A DNA stretch of 56,027 nucleotides from Cyclobacteriaceae bacterium (GCA_025455015.1 JALONI010000011.1:1-56027), one strand, 5' to 3'. Counted from the first letter of the stretch, positions 33,672 through 42,984 are shown. Made by a program: numbers and translations. Notes: generated from the sequence alone by a model not told the origin.

Positions 33672-35786
33672 CTAGCGCAGCACGTGGTACGTGACAAACG
33701 CGGCCAGGTAGGCCAAAGCAGTCATGTAGGCCAGTTGAAGCAGCGGCCATTTCCACCCTTTGGTTTCGCGTTTCACCACGGCCAGGGTGCTCATGCATTG
33801 CATGGCAAATGTGTAAAAGACCAACAGCGAAAAACCTACGGCCGGGGTGAAGCGCGGTCCTCCGGTTTCCGGGTTGATCTCGCGGGCCAGGCGGCTCTTG
33901 ATCGTTTGGGCATCTTCGGTGCTGCCCAGGCTGTAAATGGTGGCAATGGTGCCCACAAACACCTCGCGCGCGGCAAACGAAGTAATGAGCGCAATGCCGA
34001 TTTTCCAGTCATATCCCAATGGGCGGATGGCGGGCTCAATGGCCCGACCGATGATGCCGGCATAGGAATGCTCCAGCTTGTAGGCCGCGATGTGTGCCTC
34101 CAGTTCGCCTTCGGAAAGGGGCAACAGTTCGGTACGGGTGCGCACGGTCTCTTCCGCTTTCTCCATCACATCTCCGGGCCCATAGCTGGCCAATACCCAT
34201 AGCAAAATGCTGATGGCCAAAATGACCTTGCCGGCCTCCAGCACAAAGGCCTTTGTTTTCTCCACGATCGTGTACCCCACGTTGCTCCATTTGGGTACGC
34301 GGTAGGTGGGCAACTCCAGCAGCAAATAGCTGCGCTCTTTGGCTTGAATGAGCATCTTCATGGCCACGGCCGACAGCAGGGCAGCGATGAAGCCCAGTAA
34401 ATACAGGCCCATCAACGCGAGTCCTTGATAACTGATCACGCCCAAGAATTTCTCTTCCGGAATGATCAGCGCCACCAGGATGGTAAACACCGGCAGCCGG
34501 GCCGAGCAACTCATGAAGGGGGTGACAAAAATGGTGATGAGCCGCTCCTTCCAGTTGTCGATGGTGCGGGTGGCCATGATGGCGGGGATGGCGCAGGCCC
34601 AGCCCGACATAAGTGGTACTACACTTTTGCCGTTGAGACCAAACTGACGCATGCCTTTGTCCATCAAAAAAACCACGCGCGCCATGTAGCCGGTTTCTTC
34701 CAACACCGAGATGAAGGCAAACAAAATGGCGATCTGCGGAATGAAGATGACGATGCCGCCAATGCCGGGCACCACGCCCTGCGAAAGCAGGTCGAAAAAA
34801 GGGCCGGCCGGCAGCGTGTGCGACAGCCACAGGCTCAGTTGGGCGAACGTGTGATCGATGAAATCCATGGGCACCTGCGCCCACGCGAAAATGGATTGAA
34901 AGATCAAAAAGAGTATGACGAAAAAAATTACGTAGCCCCACACCTTGTGCGTGAGCAAGGCATCAATGCGGTAGGTGTCTTTTTTCCATTCGGGGTGCGG
35001 GGCTTTGAGCACCACGCGGTCGAGCAGGTCCTGGATAAACTGGTAGCGGATTACCGTTTCGGCCCCTTGGTATTTGGCCGGAAAGAAATCCACTTCGCGG
35101 CTCACGGCTTCCACAAAGGCGCGGTCATCGCGCGACAGCGACAGCAAGTGCTGCGGCTGTTGCAAAAATTGAAACGCACGGTAGGTGCCCGTCACCCCAA
35201 AGCGTTCGTTGATGGTGGTCAACACACGGTGTACTGAGGCATCGGGCGTAAACACCTTTCGCTGCGGGGTACGCCCCGGTTCAGCCATGGCCTGTTTTAG
35301 TTTGTCGATGCCCACGCCCTCGCGCGCGTTGAGCATGACCACCGGCACGCCCAACTCCGCACTGAGTTTTTTGACATCCAAACTAATGCCCGCCTGGGCC
35401 GCTTGGTCCATCATGTTCAGTGCCACCAGCAGGGGCACTTCCAAATCGATCAGTTGCGTTAGCAGCAGGAGCCCGTTTTTCAAGTTGGTGGCGTCAAGCA
35501 CCAGCACCACCTTGTCGGGAAAGTGTTTGCTCCGCGTGTCAACGAGCAGCTCGGTCACAATTTTCTCATCGGGCGTGCGCGGATAAATGCTGTACAAACC
35601 CGGCAAGTCGATGATCTCGGCTGTTTGGTGTTCGCTCAGGGCGCACAAGCCGGTGCGTTTGTCCACCGTTACCCCGGGAAAATTTCCGATTTTCTGATTG
35701 AGGCCCGTCAGTTGGTTGAACAGCGATGATTTACCGGAATTGGGTTTGCCCACCAGGGCGATGCGCACGTGGGCTTTGGCGGACAT
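33672..35786 (-). CDS. feoB: ferrous iron transport protein B
   Basis: 704 residues from the ATG at 35786; a GTG one codon earlier overlaps feoA by 4 nt and is also possible. The N-terminal G-protein has G1 GKPNSGKSSLF near residue 13, G3 DLPGLYS near 59 and G4 NMMD near 122. A helical spacer (GDI-like) follows to ~270, then the polytopic membrane part with two Gate-type halves (GWACAIPAIMATRTIDNW and FAAREVFVGTIATIYSLG). It imports Fe2+ at the inner membrane. It lies directly downstream of feoA, and a possible DtxR-like operator sits upstream of the pair. Confidence 0.96.
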   Translation of the reverse strand: MSAKAHVRIALVGKPNSGKSSLFNQLTGLNQKIGNFPGVTVDKRTGLCALSEHQTAEIIDLPGLYSIYPRTPDEKIVTELLVDTRSKHFPDKVVLVLDATNLKNGLLLLTQLIDLEVPLLVALNMMDQAAQAGISLDVKKLSAELGVPVVMLNAREGVGIDKLKQAMAEPGRTPQRKVFTPDASVHRVLTTINERFGVTGTYRAFQFLQQPQHLLSLSRDDRAFVEAVSREVDFFPAKYQGAETVIRYQFIQDLLDRVVLKAPHPEWKKDTYRIDALLTHKVWGYVIFFVILFLIFQSIFAWAQVPMDFIDHTFAQLSLWLSHTLPAGPFFDLLSQGVVPGIGGIVIFIPQIAILFAFISVLEETGYMARVVFLMDKGMRQFGLNGKSVVPLMSGWACAIPAIMATRTIDNWKERLITIFVTPFMSCSARLPVFTILVALIIPEEKFLGVISYQGLALMGLYLLGFIAALLSAVAMKMLIQAKERSYLLLELPTYRVPKWSNVGYTIVEKTKAFVLEAGKVILAISILLWVLASYGPGDVMEKAEETVRTRTELLPLSEGELEAHIAAYKLEHSYAGIIGRAIEPAIRPLGYDWKIGIALITSFAAREVFVGTIATIYSLGSTEDAQTIKSRLAREINPETGGPRFTPAVGFSLLVFYTFAMQCMSTLAVVKRETKGWKWPLLQLAYMTALAYLAAFVTYHVLR

Positions 35787-36010
35787 CACCCGAGGATTGA
35801 CACCGTGGCAGCTTCTTCTTTGCGCAGCGACAGGTCATAGCCTGATACGGTAACGCAGATAGGATCGCCAAACGGGGCGGTGAAGTTGAAGCGGATGGCC
35901 GTGCCGGGCAAAAAGCCCATCTCCATCAGTTTGAAAGACAACTCCTGATCGCTAAAGCCAGCGATGATGCCGCTTTCGCCTGGGACCATTTGGGCGAGGT
36001 TTTTTGCCAA
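35786..36010 (-). CDS. feoA: ferrous iron transport protein A
   Basis: 74 residues, an SH3-like FeoA. The start is a TTG at 36010: the codon immediately upstream in frame is a stop, and the conserved LAQMVPGESGIIAGF opening would be cut by using the later ATG at 35989. The body MEMGFLPGTAIRFNFTAPFG and the closing SLRKEEAATVSI match the family. It assists FeoB in ferrous iron import. Its stop codon overlaps the feoB start. Confidence 0.92.
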   Translation of the reverse strand: MAKNLAQMVPGESGIIAGFSDQELSFKLMEMGFLPGTAIRFNFTAPFGDPICVTVSGYDLSLRKEEAATVSILG

Positions 36011-36013
36011 TTA

Positions 36014-36024
36014 TTTAGACTAAT
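36014..36024 (-). promoter_or_regulatory. possible DtxR/Fur-type operator upstream of feoAB
   Basis: TTTAGACTAAT is a near-palindrome (TTTAG-A-CTAAa with one mismatch) lying 3 nt before the feoA start. The TTAG/CTAA halves resemble the core of DtxR/IdeR-type boxes. Its overlap with the start region would allow repression under iron sufficiency. This is a guess from sequence shape. Confidence 0.3.
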
Positions 36025-36487
36025 TTAAAACTGCGCGAAGATAGGGTGCGGTTTGATGTTGTGCAAGGCCTGAAAACAGCCCTTTCGTGTCCGAACTTCT
36101 CGCCCAGCCAGCGGCCAAAAAACACATCGTACACACCGTAGCCCTCCGGCTCGTGGGGGGGGCAAAAATTTTTGCGCGGTTGGCTGCGACACAAAACCTT
36201 CCTTGGCCGGGGATGCCAGCCAACAGCTGAAACGGCTGCGCGGTCAGCAGCGTGCGGTAGTTGGTGAATACAACTTCATTCTTTTTGAAGATTTGCGCCA
36301 CCACGGCTCCCAATGAGGTCTTCCGATCGGTTTTTCGGAATTCAAACAGCCGGTGGCAGAAGTACTGGACATAAAAAGTGTGGCCATGTCTGTTTTCGAT
36401 TGGAATTGTACAAAATGTAGTCTCCAATATGTATAACGCGGTTCCGGTAGAGAAACCAACCGCGAGGACTTGGCAATTCCCTGGCAC
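36015..36487 (-). pseudogene. unidentified coding remnant, frameshifted at a C8 tract
   Basis: The ~490-bp gap between feoA and the next plus-strand gene holds a minus-strand frame from about 36487 that remains open through TFYVQYFCHRLFEF and NEVVFTNYRTLLTAQPFQLL up to a run of eight C (plus-strand G 36155-36162). Beyond the tract the natural continuation is in another frame: HEPEGYGVYDVFFGRWLGEK up to a stop at 36015. One extra C would join them into ~157 residues. The codons after the tract have the GC-rich third positions of real genes. I cannot name a family. It may be a broken gene, a slippage-controlled gene or a homopolymer sequencing error. Confidence 0.3.
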
Positions 36488-36504
36488 TGCCTATTTTTAG
36501 ACCT

Positions 36505-36657
36505 GTGAAAAAAACCGTGCGCGCCAAGAAACCGACCGCCAAGCCGAAACCAGCCGCAACGCCCCCGCCTCCGGCCACGCCTGAACCCGAGGAAAAGCCC
36601 TTCGACTTTGGTGGCCTGCCCTTGCGCGACTTGAAAAAAAACCTGGGCTGCGGATGA
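36505..36657 (+). CDS. small conserved protein with C-terminal NLGCG (50 aa)
   Basis: A 50-residue frame from a GTG at 36505: VKKTVRAKKPTAKPKPA, a Pro-rich middle, then KPFDFGGLPLRDLKKNLGCG and a stop. The Lys/Pro-rich start with a compact FDFGGLP...LKKNLGCG end is a pattern I associate with short Bacteroidota proteins of unknown function. Its TGA overlaps the ATG of the next gene by 4 nt (ATGA at 36654), a strong sign that it is translated. No membrane segment is visible. Confidence 0.55.
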   Translation: MKKTVRAKKPTAKPKPAATPPPPATPEPEEKPFDFGGLPLRDLKKNLGCG

Positions 36658-37097
36658 CCCATCACCGTTCTCCCATGAAAGCGACCGGGTGGTTATTTTC
36701 CGTGGCTATGATGCTACCCGGGCCGGCCGCGGCCCAGCAACCTTCGCGCACCTGGACGTTTACCTACCTCAGAGCCAAAAGCGGCCAGCGCGAAGCGTTG
36801 GGGAAGTTTGTGTGCGCCAATTGGCTTGCCATGGACAGCGTGGCCGTTCGCCAGGGCCTTCTTCATTCGTATCATCTGCTGGCCAACGCGGATACCTCGC
36901 GAAACGACTGGGATTGGGTGGTGGCCGTGGCCTACACCCATGCAAAGGGGTATGAGGGCATCCAAAAGGAATGTGAAAAAATACGCAGGGCACACCGCCC
37001 GGTGCTTGTGAACGGCATGGCGTTGGGCCAGTTGGGTCACATTGTAAAATCGGAATCGCTGCGCGAACACGCTCACCCTGATCAACTTCATCGATGA
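36654..37097 (+). CDS. secreted hypothetical protein, possibly a dimeric alpha-beta barrel
   Basis: 147 residues from the ATG at 36654; an ATG at 36675 gives the cleaner signal peptide ATGWLFSVAMMLPGPAAAQ. The mature part begins WTFTYLRAKSGQREALGKFV, whose strand-then-helix pattern, with WVVAVAYTHAKGYEGIQKEC later, resembles ferredoxin-like dimeric alpha-beta-barrel proteins. The function is unknown. It overlaps the genes on both sides by ATGA, so expression is coupled to the MFS transporter downstream. Confidence 0.6.
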   Translation: MTHHRSPMKATGWLFSVAMMLPGPAAAQQPSRTWTFTYLRAKSGQREALGKFVCANWLAMDSVAVRQGLLHSYHLLANADTSRNDWDWVVAVAYTHAKGYEGIQKECEKIRRAHRPVLVNGMALGQLGHIVKSESLREHAHPDQLHR

Positions 37098-38275
37098 CCG
37101 CTTCCATCTTTACACGCCTTTCGGCTATGATGCTGCTCCAGTATTTCATCTGGGGCGCGTGGTATGTGACCATGGGCACCTACATGACCGAGTTTCTGGA
37201 CGCCACGGGTGTTCAGATCGGCACGGCCTACGGGGCACTCGCCATCGCCACCATGATTTCGCCATTCTTTGTGGGCTTGGTAGCCGACCGTTTTTTTGCC
37301 GCCCAACACATCATGGGGGTGCTGCATTTGTTGGGTGCGCTCTTGTTATACATGGCCACGCAAACTACCTCCAACACCTTGTTTTATTGGGTCATCGTGG
37401 CGTACTCGTTGCTGTACATGCCCACCATTGCGCTCAGCAACAGCATTGCCTTTTCACAAATGACGGACCCGGGCAAACAGTTTCCGTGGATACGCGTGTT
37501 TGGCACCCTGGGGTGGATTGTGGCGGGCCTCTGCATCAGCCTGCTGGCCGTTGAAAAATCGCCCCATACCTTTTTGATGGCAGCGTCTGCTTCGGCTGTC
37601 TTGGGCATCTTTAGTTTTGCGCTGCCGCACACGCCCCCCAAGGGCGAGCGCAGCGAAAGTTCGGTGGGGGCCGAAGCGTGGGTGCTGCTCAAAGACAAAG
37701 CCTACCTCGTTTTCTTTATCGCGGCCATTTTGGTGTGTATCCCACTGTCGTTCTACTACGGCTTCGCCAATGTGTTTTTGAATGAACTGAAGTTGAGTAA
37801 CGTGGCGGGCAAGATGACGATGGGCCAGGTATCGGAAGCACTTTTCATTTTGGCCATTCCGTTTCTGTTCAACCGCATCGGTGTCAAAAACATGTTGCTG
37901 TGGGGCATTGGCGCGTGGATACTGCGCTATGTACTCTTCGCGTTTGGCGATGCGGGAAGCGGCCTGTGGATGTTGTACGCAGGCATCATTTTGCACGGCA
38001 TCTGTTACGATTTCTTTTTTGTGACCGGCTATATGTACACCGAAAAGAAGGCAGGCGAAAAAATCAAGAACGCGGCTCAAGGCCTTTTTACCTTTGCCAC
38101 GTACGGCCTGGGCATGTTTATTGGCACGGCCTTTAGTGGCTGGGTGGCCGATGGGCATGTGCACGAAGGGGTACACGATTGGACACCCATTTGGCTGATG
38201 CCGGCCTACATTGCCGCGGCCGTGTTGATTTATTTTGTGATCTTCTTCCGCGAGGGCGCATCGCAGTCGAAATAG
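37094..38275 (+). CDS. MFS transporter, nucleoside:H+ symporter (NupG-like) family
   Basis: 393 residues with about twelve hydrophobic segments. The beginning, RLSAMMLLQYFIWGAWYVTM, is the marker sequence of the NupG/XapB-type nucleoside:proton symporters, and SQMTDPGKQFPWIRVFGTLG is a further conserved loop. It should take up nucleosides or related small molecules at the inner membrane. The start codon overlaps the previous gene by 4 nt. The GH63-like glucosidase gene follows 45 nt later with its own promoter-like element. The substrate is inferred from family only, and sugar-related variants exist. Confidence 0.85.
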   Translation: MTASIFTRLSAMMLLQYFIWGAWYVTMGTYMTEFLDATGVQIGTAYGALAIATMISPFFVGLVADRFFAAQHIMGVLHLLGALLLYMATQTTSNTLFYWVIVAYSLLYMPTIALSNSIAFSQMTDPGKQFPWIRVFGTLGWIVAGLCISLLAVEKSPHTFLMAASASAVLGIFSFALPHTPPKGERSESSVGAEAWVLLKDKAYLVFFIAAILVCIPLSFYYGFANVFLNELKLSNVAGKMTMGQVSEALFILAIPFLFNRIGVKNMLLWGIGAWILRYVLFAFGDAGSGLWMLYAGIILHGICYDFFFVTGYMYTEKKAGEKIKNAAQGLFTFATYGLGMFIGTAFSGWVADGHVHEGVHDWTPIWLMPAYIAAAVLIYFVIFFREGASQSK

Positions 38276-38309
38276 CGTTAATCTAATCGCGCCAAGCAAC
38301 GCTTTTCCC

Positions 38310-38317
38310 TACCTTCG
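38310..38317 (+). promoter_or_regulatory. -7-like box (TACCTTCG) before the GH63-type gene
   Basis: TACCTTCG lies 3 nt before ATGATG at 38321, one mismatch from TAnnTTTG. As with the pseudouridine synthase gene, the transcript would begin at or very near the start codon. No -33 box is evident. Confidence 0.35.
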
Positions 38318-38320
38318 CAA

Positions 38321-40990
38321 ATGATGACGGCCGAGCGACTGCGACTGATTGAAGACCGCGATAAAAAAAAGAACTGGCGTTTGTGGGGGCCGTACCTGGC
38401 CGACCGCCAATGGGGAACGGTGCGCGAAGACTACAGTGCCAACGGGGACGCCTGGAACTACGTGTCGCACGATGCCGCCCGCAGCAAAGCCTATCGCTGG
38501 GGCGAAGATGGGATTGCCGGCTTCTCAGACGACCAACAACAACTCTGTTTTGCGCTCGCGCTCTGGAACACCCACGATCCCATCTTAAAAGAGCGATTCT
38601 TTGGGCTGACCAATCCGGAAGGCAATCATGGCGAAGATGTCAAGGAGCTTTACTACTACCTCGATGGGCTGCCCACCCACGCCTACATGAAAATGTTGTA
38701 CAAGTATCCGCAGCAGGCGTTTCCGTATGCCCAGTTGGTGGCGGAAAATAAAAAGCGGGGCAAGCTGGAACGCGAGTTTGAATTGTGGGACACCGGTATT
38801 TTTGACGGCAACCGTTATTTTGACATCACCGTGGAATACGCCAAGGCTGGCGAAGATGATGTTTTGATTCAATTCACCCTCATCAATCGCGGCCCCGAGG
38901 CCGCCCCCCTGGAACTGCTGCCCACGTTGTGGTTTCGAAATACGTGGGCTTGTCATCCAAAGGAAACCAAGCCACGCCTGTATTTGGACGATGCCCATAG
39001 TGTCGAAGCAACCCACCCGCGCCTGGGCAAATACTATCTCTATTGCGAAGCGGCAGCCGAGCCCTTGTTCTGCGAAAACGAAACCAACACGCTCCGTCTG
39101 TACGGACAACCGTCCGAGGGCACGTACAAGGATGGCATCCATGACTTCGTTGTCCACCAAAACAAAGAGGCCATCAACCGCACCCACCAAGGCACCAAGA
39201 TGGCCTTTCGCATACGCCAAACCCCACCCCCGCACGAGCCGGTTGTGCTGCGGCTGCGGCTGTCCAAGAAGTACCACGCCAAGCCGTTTGCGTCATTCCA
39301 AAAAATAGTTGACTTGCGTCTGGCCGAAACGGAGGAATTTTATCAGGGCATGCAAGCGTCCATTGCTGCGGAAGACGAGCGGCTCATTCAACGCCAAGCG
39401 TTGGCCGGCATGCTGTGGAGCAAGCAATACTATTATTATGATGTGGATGTATGGCTGAAGGGCGATGCTGGCCAGCCACCACCTCCCGAGCCGCGGCTGC
39501 GCGGCCGCAACCATGAGTGGGAACATCTCAACAACGCGGACATCATCTCCATGCCCGACAAATGGGAGTACCCGTGGTATGCAGCCTGGGATTTGGCCTT
39601 TCACGCCATCCCCTTTGCCATGATGGACCCCGAGTTTGCCAAACATCAACTGCTGCTGCTGACCAAAGAATGGTATATGCATCCCAACGGCCAGTTGCCG
39701 GCCTATGAATGGGCTTTTGGCGATGTGAACCCACCCGTGCACGCATGGGCCGCGTGGCGGGTGTATAAAATGGATCGCAACATCCAGGGTGGAAAAGCCG
39801 ATCGTGCTTTTTTGGAAGAAATCTTTCACAAGCTGCTGCTCAACTTTACCTGGTGGGTGAACAAAAAAGACAGCAACGGCAACAACATTTTTCAAGGCGG
39901 CTTTTTGGGTATGGACAACATAGGCGTGTTTGACCGCAGCAGCACGCACCTGCCCACGGGCGGCCACATCGAACAATCGGACGGCACCAGTTGGATGGCG
40001 ATGTTTACGCTCAACATGCTGCGTCTTTCGCTCGAGTTAGCCAAGGAAAACCCCACCTATCAAGGGTTGGCCACCAAGTTCTTTGAACATTTTTTATACA
40101 TCGCAGGGGCCATGGCCAACGTAAACAAAAAAGGCATTGACCTGTGGGATGACGAAGACGAGTTCTTCTACGATGTGCTGCACCTGCCCAACCACGAGCG
40201 GATGAAGCTAAAGGTACGCTCCATGGTGGGGCTTATTCCGCTGTTTGCCGTGGAGGTGCTGGACGAAGAGGTTTTTCAACAGATGCCCGAGTTCACCGCG
40301 CGCTTGGATTGGTTTTTACAAAACCGCCCCGACCTGGCCAACCTCATCTCGCGGTGGGGCGAGCGCGGAAAAAATCAACGACATTTACTTTCGCTGCTGC
40401 GCGGCCACCGCATGAAGTGCCTGCTCAGGCGCATGCTGGACGAAAAGGAATTTTTGTCGCCCTATGGCGTGCGCGCGTTGTCACGCATCCACCAGGAACA
40501 CCCCTATCGGCTTCATACCAACGGCACCGAGTTTGTCGTGCAGTATCGCCCGGGCGAAAGCGACTCCTACATGTTTGGCGGCAACAGCAACTGGCGCGGG
40601 CCGGTGTGGTTCCCCATGAATTTTTTACTCATCGAATCGCTCCAGCGGTTTCATCATTACTATGGTGATGATTTTAAAGTGGAGTACCCCACGGGCTCCG
40701 GCCGGCTGCACACGCTGCGCGACATTGCGAGTGACCTTTCCCAACGGCTGGTTCAACTTTTTAAGCCCGATGCCCAGGGAAGGCGGCCGGCAAATGGCGA
40801 CCAGCCGTTATTTGATCATAATCCTCACTTTTCCGGCTTCGTTTTGTTTCACGAGTATTTTGATGGCGACAGCGGCCGCGGCCTGGGGGCCAGTCACCAA
40901 ACCGGGTGGACGGGCCTCGTGGCGAAATTGATTCAACCTTTGCAATCGCGCAAAACAAAGAAATCACAAATTAAACACCCTAAATCGTAA
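38321..40990 (+). CDS. glycoside hydrolase family 63-like glucosidase
   Basis: 889 residues. The sequence RLWGPYLADRQWGTVREDY at the N-terminus and WGEDGIAGFSDDQQQLCFAL are typical of bacterial MGH1/glucosidase relatives of eukaryotic glucosidase I. The (alpha/alpha)6 barrel part contains WEYPWYAAWDLAFHAIPFAM and EQSDGTSWMAMFTLNMLRLS, which carry the acidic active-site residues. No signal peptide is present, so it acts in the cytosol, probably on glucosylglycerate- or oligosaccharide-type substrates. It precedes a Gfo/Idh/MocA oxidoreductase by 6 nt, so both are cotranscribed and may share a sugar pathway. The start is one of two adjacent ATGs. Confidence 0.9.
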   Translation: MMTAERLRLIEDRDKKKNWRLWGPYLADRQWGTVREDYSANGDAWNYVSHDAARSKAYRWGEDGIAGFSDDQQQLCFALALWNTHDPILKERFFGLTNPEGNHGEDVKELYYYLDGLPTHAYMKMLYKYPQQAFPYAQLVAENKKRGKLEREFELWDTGIFDGNRYFDITVEYAKAGEDDVLIQFTLINRGPEAAPLELLPTLWFRNTWACHPKETKPRLYLDDAHSVEATHPRLGKYYLYCEAAAEPLFCENETNTLRLYGQPSEGTYKDGIHDFVVHQNKEAINRTHQGTKMAFRIRQTPPPHEPVVLRLRLSKKYHAKPFASFQKIVDLRLAETEEFYQGMQASIAAEDERLIQRQALAGMLWSKQYYYYDVDVWLKGDAGQPPPPEPRLRGRNHEWEHLNNADIISMPDKWEYPWYAAWDLAFHAIPFAMMDPEFAKHQLLLLTKEWYMHPNGQLPAYEWAFGDVNPPVHAWAAWRVYKMDRNIQGGKADRAFLEEIFHKLLLNFTWWVNKKDSNGNNIFQGGFLGMDNIGVFDRSSTHLPTGGHIEQSDGTSWMAMFTLNMLRLSLELAKENPTYQGLATKFFEHFLYIAGAMANVNKKGIDLWDDEDEFFYDVLHLPNHERMKLKVRSMVGLIPLFAVEVLDEEVFQQMPEFTARLDWFLQNRPDLANLISRWGERGKNQRHLLSLLRGHRMKCLLRRMLDEKEFLSPYGVRALSRIHQEHPYRLHTNGTEFVVQYRPGESDSYMFGGNSNWRGPVWFPMNFLLIESLQRFHHYYGDDFKVEYPTGSGRLHTLRDIASDLSQRLVQLFKPDAQGRRPANGDQPLFDHNPHFSGFVLFHEYFDGDSGRGLGASHQTGWTGLVAKLIQPLQSRKTKKSQIKHPKS

Positions 40991-40996
40991 CACGCC

Positions 40997-42187
40997 ATGA
41001 ACATTGCCATGCTGGGCTCCGGCTTTATTGGCCGCTTTTATGCCGATTCACTGCAAGGCTATCGCAGCCGAGATAAGATCGTTTCCATTTATTCGCGCAG
41101 AAAGGAAAGCGCAGAAAAATTTGCCCGCGACTACCAGGTGCCCTTTGCCACCACCGTGTTGGAAGAAGCCATCGCCCGCCCCGAAGTAGACGTGGTTTGC
41201 ATCTCCTTGCCCAACCACTTGCACGAAGAGGCCGTGATGCTCTGTTGCAAGCACCAAAAGGCCGTGATGACCACCAAACCGCTGGGCCGCAACGCAGCGG
41301 AAGGACTGCGCATGCTCGCGGCGGTGGAGAAAGCCGGTGTTTTCAACGGCTACCTCGAAGACCTGGTGTACACACCCAAGTTCATCAAGGCGGAGCAGAG
41401 CGTACGCCAGGGCGCGCTGGGGCGGATATTGTGGGCCAAGTCGCGCGAGACACACCCCGGCCCACACAGCGATTGGTTCTGGGATATGGAGCAGGCGGGG
41501 GGTGGCTGTATCCTGGACCTGGGTTGCCATTGCGTGGAGATCACCCGCAGCTACATTGGCAAAGACATCAAGCCCGTGGAGGTGATGTGCTGGGCCGATA
41601 CGCAAGTAAAACCCATCGAAGCCGAAGACCATGCCATCGGGATGGTCAAGTATGAGAATGGGGCCATCGGGCAGTTTGAAGTGAGTTGGACTTTTCGCGG
41701 AGGGCTTGACCTACGCGATGAGGTGATGGGCAGCGAGGGCACCATTTGGACCAATGGCTTTCTGCGCACCGGCTTCGAGATGTTCACCAGCGGTAAAGGG
41801 GCCGACTACGTGGCTGAAAAAGCCGAGAGCAACTCGGGGTGGCTTTTTCCGGTGGGCGATGAGTTGAACGAGCTGGGCTACAACCATATGTTTATGGACA
41901 TGTTCAATGCCTTGGAGAAAGGCGTAGCCCCCAAAGAAACTTTTTATGACGGCTACGTGGTAAATGCCATTTTGGATGCAGCCTATAAAAGCGCCAAAAC
42001 GAAACAATGGGAGCCCGTGGATTTAAAAGTATGGCGCGGCCGCACAGGCGTAACCAAAGATAGCCACCTGACCGCGTATGATGCCGAACACTACCTGGTC
42101 AAAGAAGAAGTCACGCACTATGGTGCCAAAAAAGTAATTTTGAAAAATAAGAAGACAGGAAAAATCAGCGAACGCGTTTTAAACTAG
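40997..42187 (+). CDS. Gfo/Idh/MocA family oxidoreductase
   Basis: 396 residues. The N-terminal Rossmann domain begins [20 protein letters not shown] with the GxGxxG-like nucleotide loop. The motif [16 protein letters not shown] contains the family's EKP-like lysine. The C-terminal substrate domain has [20 protein letters not shown] with the conserved Asp and His. It should oxidise or reduce a sugar, inositol or related compound with NAD(P). It lies 6 nt after the glucosidase gene and 12 nt before the TspO-like gene. The exact substrate is open. Confidence 0.9.
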   Translation: MNIAMLGSGFIGRFYADSLQGYRSRDKIVSIYSRRKESAEKFARDYQVPFATTVLEEAIARPEVDVVCISLPNHLHEEAVMLCCKHQKAVMTTKPLGRNAAEGLRMLAAVEKAGVFNGYLEDLVYTPKFIKAEQSVRQGALGRILWAKSRETHPGPHSDWFWDMEQAGGGCILDLGCHCVEITRSYIGKDIKPVEVMCWADTQVKPIEAEDHAIGMVKYENGAIGQFEVSWTFRGGLDLRDEVMGSEGTIWTNGFLRTGFEMFTSGKGADYVAEKAESNSGWLFPVGDELNELGYNHMFMDMFNALEKGVAPKETFYDGYVVNAILDAAYKSAKTKQWEPVDLKVWRGRTGVTKDSHLTAYDAEHYLVKEEVTHYGAKKVILKNKKTGKISERVLN

Positions 42188-42199
42188 AAAAGAAACAGC

Positions 42200-42958
42200 A
42201 TGGGAAAGAACGTCATGGCCGTTGTCAGTTGTCTGGCGTTTGCCACCACCCTGGTGGTAAACGCGCTGGCAAACATCTTGCCGATCAACGGGATGAACAC
42301 CGGTGAAATATCAGCCCTTTACCCGAGCCTGTTTACCCCGGCCGGGTTTACGTTTTCCATTTGGAGTCTCATCTATCTGCTTCTGCTGTTGTATGTGATT
42401 TATCAGTGGTGGTGGCGCGAGGAGCTATGGTTTGCCGAGCTGTCCGTTTGGTTTTGGCTATCGTGCGTGGCCAACGCCTCGTGGATTATGGCCTGGCACC
42501 ACCTCTACCCGGTGGCCTCGTTGCTCATCATGGTCACCCTGTTGTTCACGCTTACGCGGATGTTTCTCCTGCTGCACAAACACCGCGTGTCGTTCACCAT
42601 CAATCAAGTGCTGTTTGCCCACCTTCCGTTCACCGTTTACTTCGCCTGGATATGTGTGGCCACCATTGCCAATGCCAGTGCCGTGTTGGTGGCCCTTCCG
42701 TGGGATGGCAGCCCGTTGACCGAAGTTACCTGGACAGTGGCGATGATGGTAGTGGCCTCGTTGTTGGCTGCGGGCATCACCCTCACGTATCGCGTGCCAG
42801 CATTTGCGTTGGTGGTAGTATGGGCGCTAGTTGGCTTGTATGTGCGGTGGCGCACCGGCCATGACACGCTAACCCACGTCAGTTTATTCTTGATCGGCAT
42901 GCTGGGGGCTCTGACTGTGCGTACGTTGTACCAACTGCGAAAAGCACAAACGGCTTAG
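42200..42958 (+). CDS. TspO-related tryptophan-rich membrane protein
   Basis: 252 residues with about seven membrane segments. The stretch LFTPAGFTFSIWSLIYLLLL is the conserved helix of tryptophan-rich sensory-protein relatives, and WFWLSCVANASWIMAWHHLY and ANASAVLVALPWDGSPL further support it. TspO-type proteins bind porphyrins or other ligands, but this longer Bacteroidota group is uncharacterised. The gene lies between the oxidoreductase and nadC with short gaps and is probably in the same transcript. Confidence 0.8.
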   Translation: MGKNVMAVVSCLAFATTLVVNALANILPINGMNTGEISALYPSLFTPAGFTFSIWSLIYLLLLLYVIYQWWWREELWFAELSVWFWLSCVANASWIMAWHHLYPVASLLIMVTLLFTLTRMFLLLHKHRVSFTINQVLFAHLPFTVYFAWICVATIANASAVLVALPWDGSPLTEVTWTVAMMVVASLLAAGITLTYRVPAFALVVVWALVGLYVRWRTGHDTLTHVSLFLIGMLGALTVRTLYQLRKAQTA

Positions 42959-42984
42959 TTTTCTTCATTCGATCGTTGCAGACC

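Noticed and set aside
34036-34941. 301-residue minus-strand frame inside feoB
   Set aside because: Same strand as feoB but shifted frame; His/Arg/Gly-rich nonsense and fully covered by a canonical feoB.
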